From an uncultured Bacilli bacterium (lineage in GTDB: Bacteria; Bacillota_I; Bacilli_A; RF39; UBA660), in the NCBI GenBank assembly GCA_934153675.1, contig CAKPFG010000013.1, positions 1 through 25,261 on the forward strand: a stretch of DNA of 25,261 nt, written 5' to 3'. The position numbers and the translations under genes are program-made. The notes beneath the pieces were generated by a model. It saw nothing but the letters and a program-made list of their open reading frames with translations, was not told the origin of the DNA and did no database searches. This document shows positions 23,649 to 25,261 of this stretch, one piece after another (the stretch's first letter is position 1; every line of letters starts with the position of its first letter).

Positions 23649-25261
23649 ATATCATAACTTAAATACACATTTATTCTAAAACTATTTCTTTGAAAATCGG
23701 CTCTACCTAAATCTAATGTTTCAACTTCTTTAGTAAATATTGGCAAGTATTTATCATCATCTATATGTCTAGCACCTTTTCCAATAGGAATCGGTTTTTT
23801 CAATAAATTCAGATAAATTTTTAACATTAATTTATGTCTATCATTATCCTCCTTATAAACTATAACCTCCTCCAAAAATTTATCTACAAATTCGCTAACA
23901 TTATTTTTAAAAGAGGCTTGCTTTTTAATAGCATCTTCAATAACTTTGATATTGCCAAAACTATCTGACATAATTTTTCTTTCTTGTTCTATTTTGCCAA
24001 TTCTTATATTTAAAGATGATATATCTTCGTTGTACTTATCATTTCTTTCTTTAAATTCAAGGTTATTAATACTACCATCAATATTTAATTCTAATAACTT
24101 TTCTTTTTTTGTTTCAATAGTTTTGATTTCTTTTTTTAATTTTGAAATTTCAAATTGATAATTATTATCTATTTTTAAATTAGAATAGTAACTTAACATT
24201 TCTTTTATAATTTCATTTTTATTATCAAATACTTGCTCCATTATAATTGTAAATATATTATTCAAATCCATCTCTGCAATTATTGGACTTTCACAAGCAT
24301 CCAATCTATATTTTACATAATTACCACAAGCCCATCTTGGCTTTGTCTGTTTTCTTTTATTTGACATTCTTTGATAAGAAACATTATGATCACTACAAAA
24401 TATTTTTGTTGTATAACAATATTTTCTTTCAGTTTTTTTGGCATTGCCATTACTTGCTTTCATTAGTATACTTCTGCTATCTAATATCTCATTTGCACGA
24501 TTCCATAATTCTTCACTAACTATGGCTGGTACTTTATCATCTTTATATATTACTTGTTCTTCTAGTGGTATATAAATTCTCTGTTTAGTTCTATAATCAA
24601 TAATTTCAGTAGTATGTCCACGATAAAAACCTTTATATTTAGGATTCTGTATAATTCTTTTTAATGTATCCTTATCATAAATATTTCCTTTATAATTATT
24701 TATGCCTTGTCTATGTAATTCCATTGCTAATTTATAAAAACCATACTTCCCAGTAGCATATAACTCAAAAATTTTCCTTATTTTTTTGGCTTCTTCTTCT
24801 ACAATCACTAATTTAGCATCATCTTTTTTATAACCAGTAATTGAATTAGACCCTAAAACTCTACCTTTTTTAATTGCTTCTTTATGTCCCCATTTAACAC
24901 GAGAAGAAAGCCTTTTAACCTCTTCTTGAGCAACACTTCCCATCATATTAAGTATAAACTCAGAGTTAGGATCATAAGTATTTATTCCATTTGATTGAAA
25001 ATATACACCAACATCATTAGCAAGTAACTCTTGCGTATATTTGATACTATCAGATAGATTTCTAGAAAATCTAGAAACTTCTTTTGTGACTATTAAATCA
25101 AAATAACCAGATTTAGCATCATCAATCATTTGTAAAAATTTTTTTCTTCGTTTAACAGCGCTACCACTAATACCTTCATCTATATAACCATTAACATAAG
25201 TCCAATTTTTATTTGACTTTATAAAATTTTCAAAAAAAGATATTTGATTATCTAAAGAGTT
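23642..25261 (-). CDS. Large serine recombinase of a second element, 5' end outside window
   Basis: Open to the window edge; 539 codons visible. The visible start is SLDNQISFFENFIKSNKNW then YIDEGISGSAVKRRKKF, so the YxRVS catalytic Ser is beyond 25261; an internal Met at 25129 is not the start. It has TKEVSRFSRN with active-site arginines, a recombinase domain with IQNPKYKGFYRGH, a Cys-containing ribbon (IFCSDHN ... WACGNY ... ACES) and a coiled coil (about 24000-24180). It has the same layout as the first recombinase (for example YTQELLAN-VGVYF in both) but clearly diverged, so the two elements arrived independently. It would serve the element that starts near 23576. Confidence 0.93.
   Translation of the reverse strand, partial: NSLDNQISFFENFIKSNKNWTYVNGYIDEGISGSAVKRRKKFLQMIDDAKSGYFDLIVTKEVSRFSRNLSDSIKYTQELLANDVGVYFQSNGINTYDPNSEFILNMMGSVAQEEVKRLSSRVKWGHKEAIKKGRVLGSNSITGYKKDDAKLVIVEEEAKKIRKIFELYATGKYGFYKLAMELHRQGINNYKGNIYDKDTLKRIIQNPKYKGFYRGHTTEIIDYRTKQRIYIPLEEQVIYKDDKVPAIVSEELWNRANEILDSRSILMKASNGNAKKTERKYCYTTKIFCSDHNVSYQRMSNKRKQTKPRWACGNYVKYRLDACESPIIAEMDLNNIFTIIMEQVFDNKNEIIKEMLSYYSNLKIDNNYQFEISKLKKEIKTIETKKEKLLELNIDGSINNLEFKERNDKYNEDISSLNIRIGKIEQERKIMSDSFGNIKVIEDAIKKQASFKNNVSEFVDKFLEEVIVYKEDNDRHKLMLKIYLNLLKKPIPIGKGARHIDDDKYLPIFTKEVETLDLGRADFQRNSFRINVYLSYDID

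Noticed and set aside
1..25261. CRISPR arrays, tRNA or rRNA genes
   Set aside because: No regularly spaced repeats, cloverleaf-like sequences or rRNA-like GC-rich blocks were seen by eye on either strand.

Overview
The window is very AT-rich (my impression is under 30% G+C) with strong AGGAGG-type ribosome binding sites and an almost one-sided gene order: nearly everything reads on the minus strand. Class B penicillin-binding protein (PBP) fragments with a PASTA domain, DUF975/CmpB membrane proteins, a type IV-pilin-like prepilin and dockerin repeats point to a low-GC Bacillota, probably an anaerobic gut lineage. TGA is used as a stop several times (ATGA overlaps), so I read it with the standard bacterial code. 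I cannot name the species.

Layout. (1) 1-7262 is host chromosome: a partial prepilin-like gene, a two-gene operon with a membrane-anchored dockerin/Big_2/HExxH metalloprotease, a decayed transposase on the plus strand, a DUF975-CmpB membrane protein, and the 3' third of a class B PBP gene. (2) 7263-23204 is one integrated element of about 15.9 kb inserted into that PBP gene. The next part of the PBP gene resumes at 23205 in the correct frame. The element has a large serine recombinase at its left edge, a 5-bp core (GGGGT on the plus strand) at both junctions and a perfect 13-bp inverted repeat near its ends. (3) 23205-23572 is the middle of the same PBP gene. It stops exactly at the catalytic S-T-x-K motif, where a second element with a diverged serine recombinase (23642 to beyond 25261) begins. 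The PBP gene is therefore split at least twice, and precise excision of the first element would rejoin its frame.

Cargo of the first element. A tightly coupled operon (15513 down to 9733) has its own consensus promoter and a leader terminator. It encodes a HAD nucleotidase-like protein, a COG1031-type radical SAM enzyme, an Asp/Glu-racemase-like protein, an Endonuclease III-like glycosylase, a dTMP-kinase-like protein, a PfkB plus P-loop fusion and a MazG-like pyrophosphohydrolase. Upstream lie a P-loop kinase, a Nudix gene with one nonsense codon and a broken orphan gene. I infer a nucleotide or nucleobase modification, salvage or sanitation pathway; no member proves the product. A lone plus-strand gene (17426-18424) is divergent from these across a 12-bp inverted repeat. 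To the right is a second cargo unit: ASCH-cytidine deaminase, then GNAT-transglutaminase-ASCH, then a broken YfcE phosphodiesterase. It sits behind a 21-codon leader peptide with mutually exclusive antiterminator and terminator hairpins, an arrangement typical of genes induced by translation inhibitors. About 1.5 kb (18473-19990) is the wreck of one or two unrecognised genes.

Most striking: the element's recombinase reading frame runs through the attachment site. In the excised circle it would continue for about 37 more codons encoded at the other end of the element, so integration itself changes the recombinase C-terminus.
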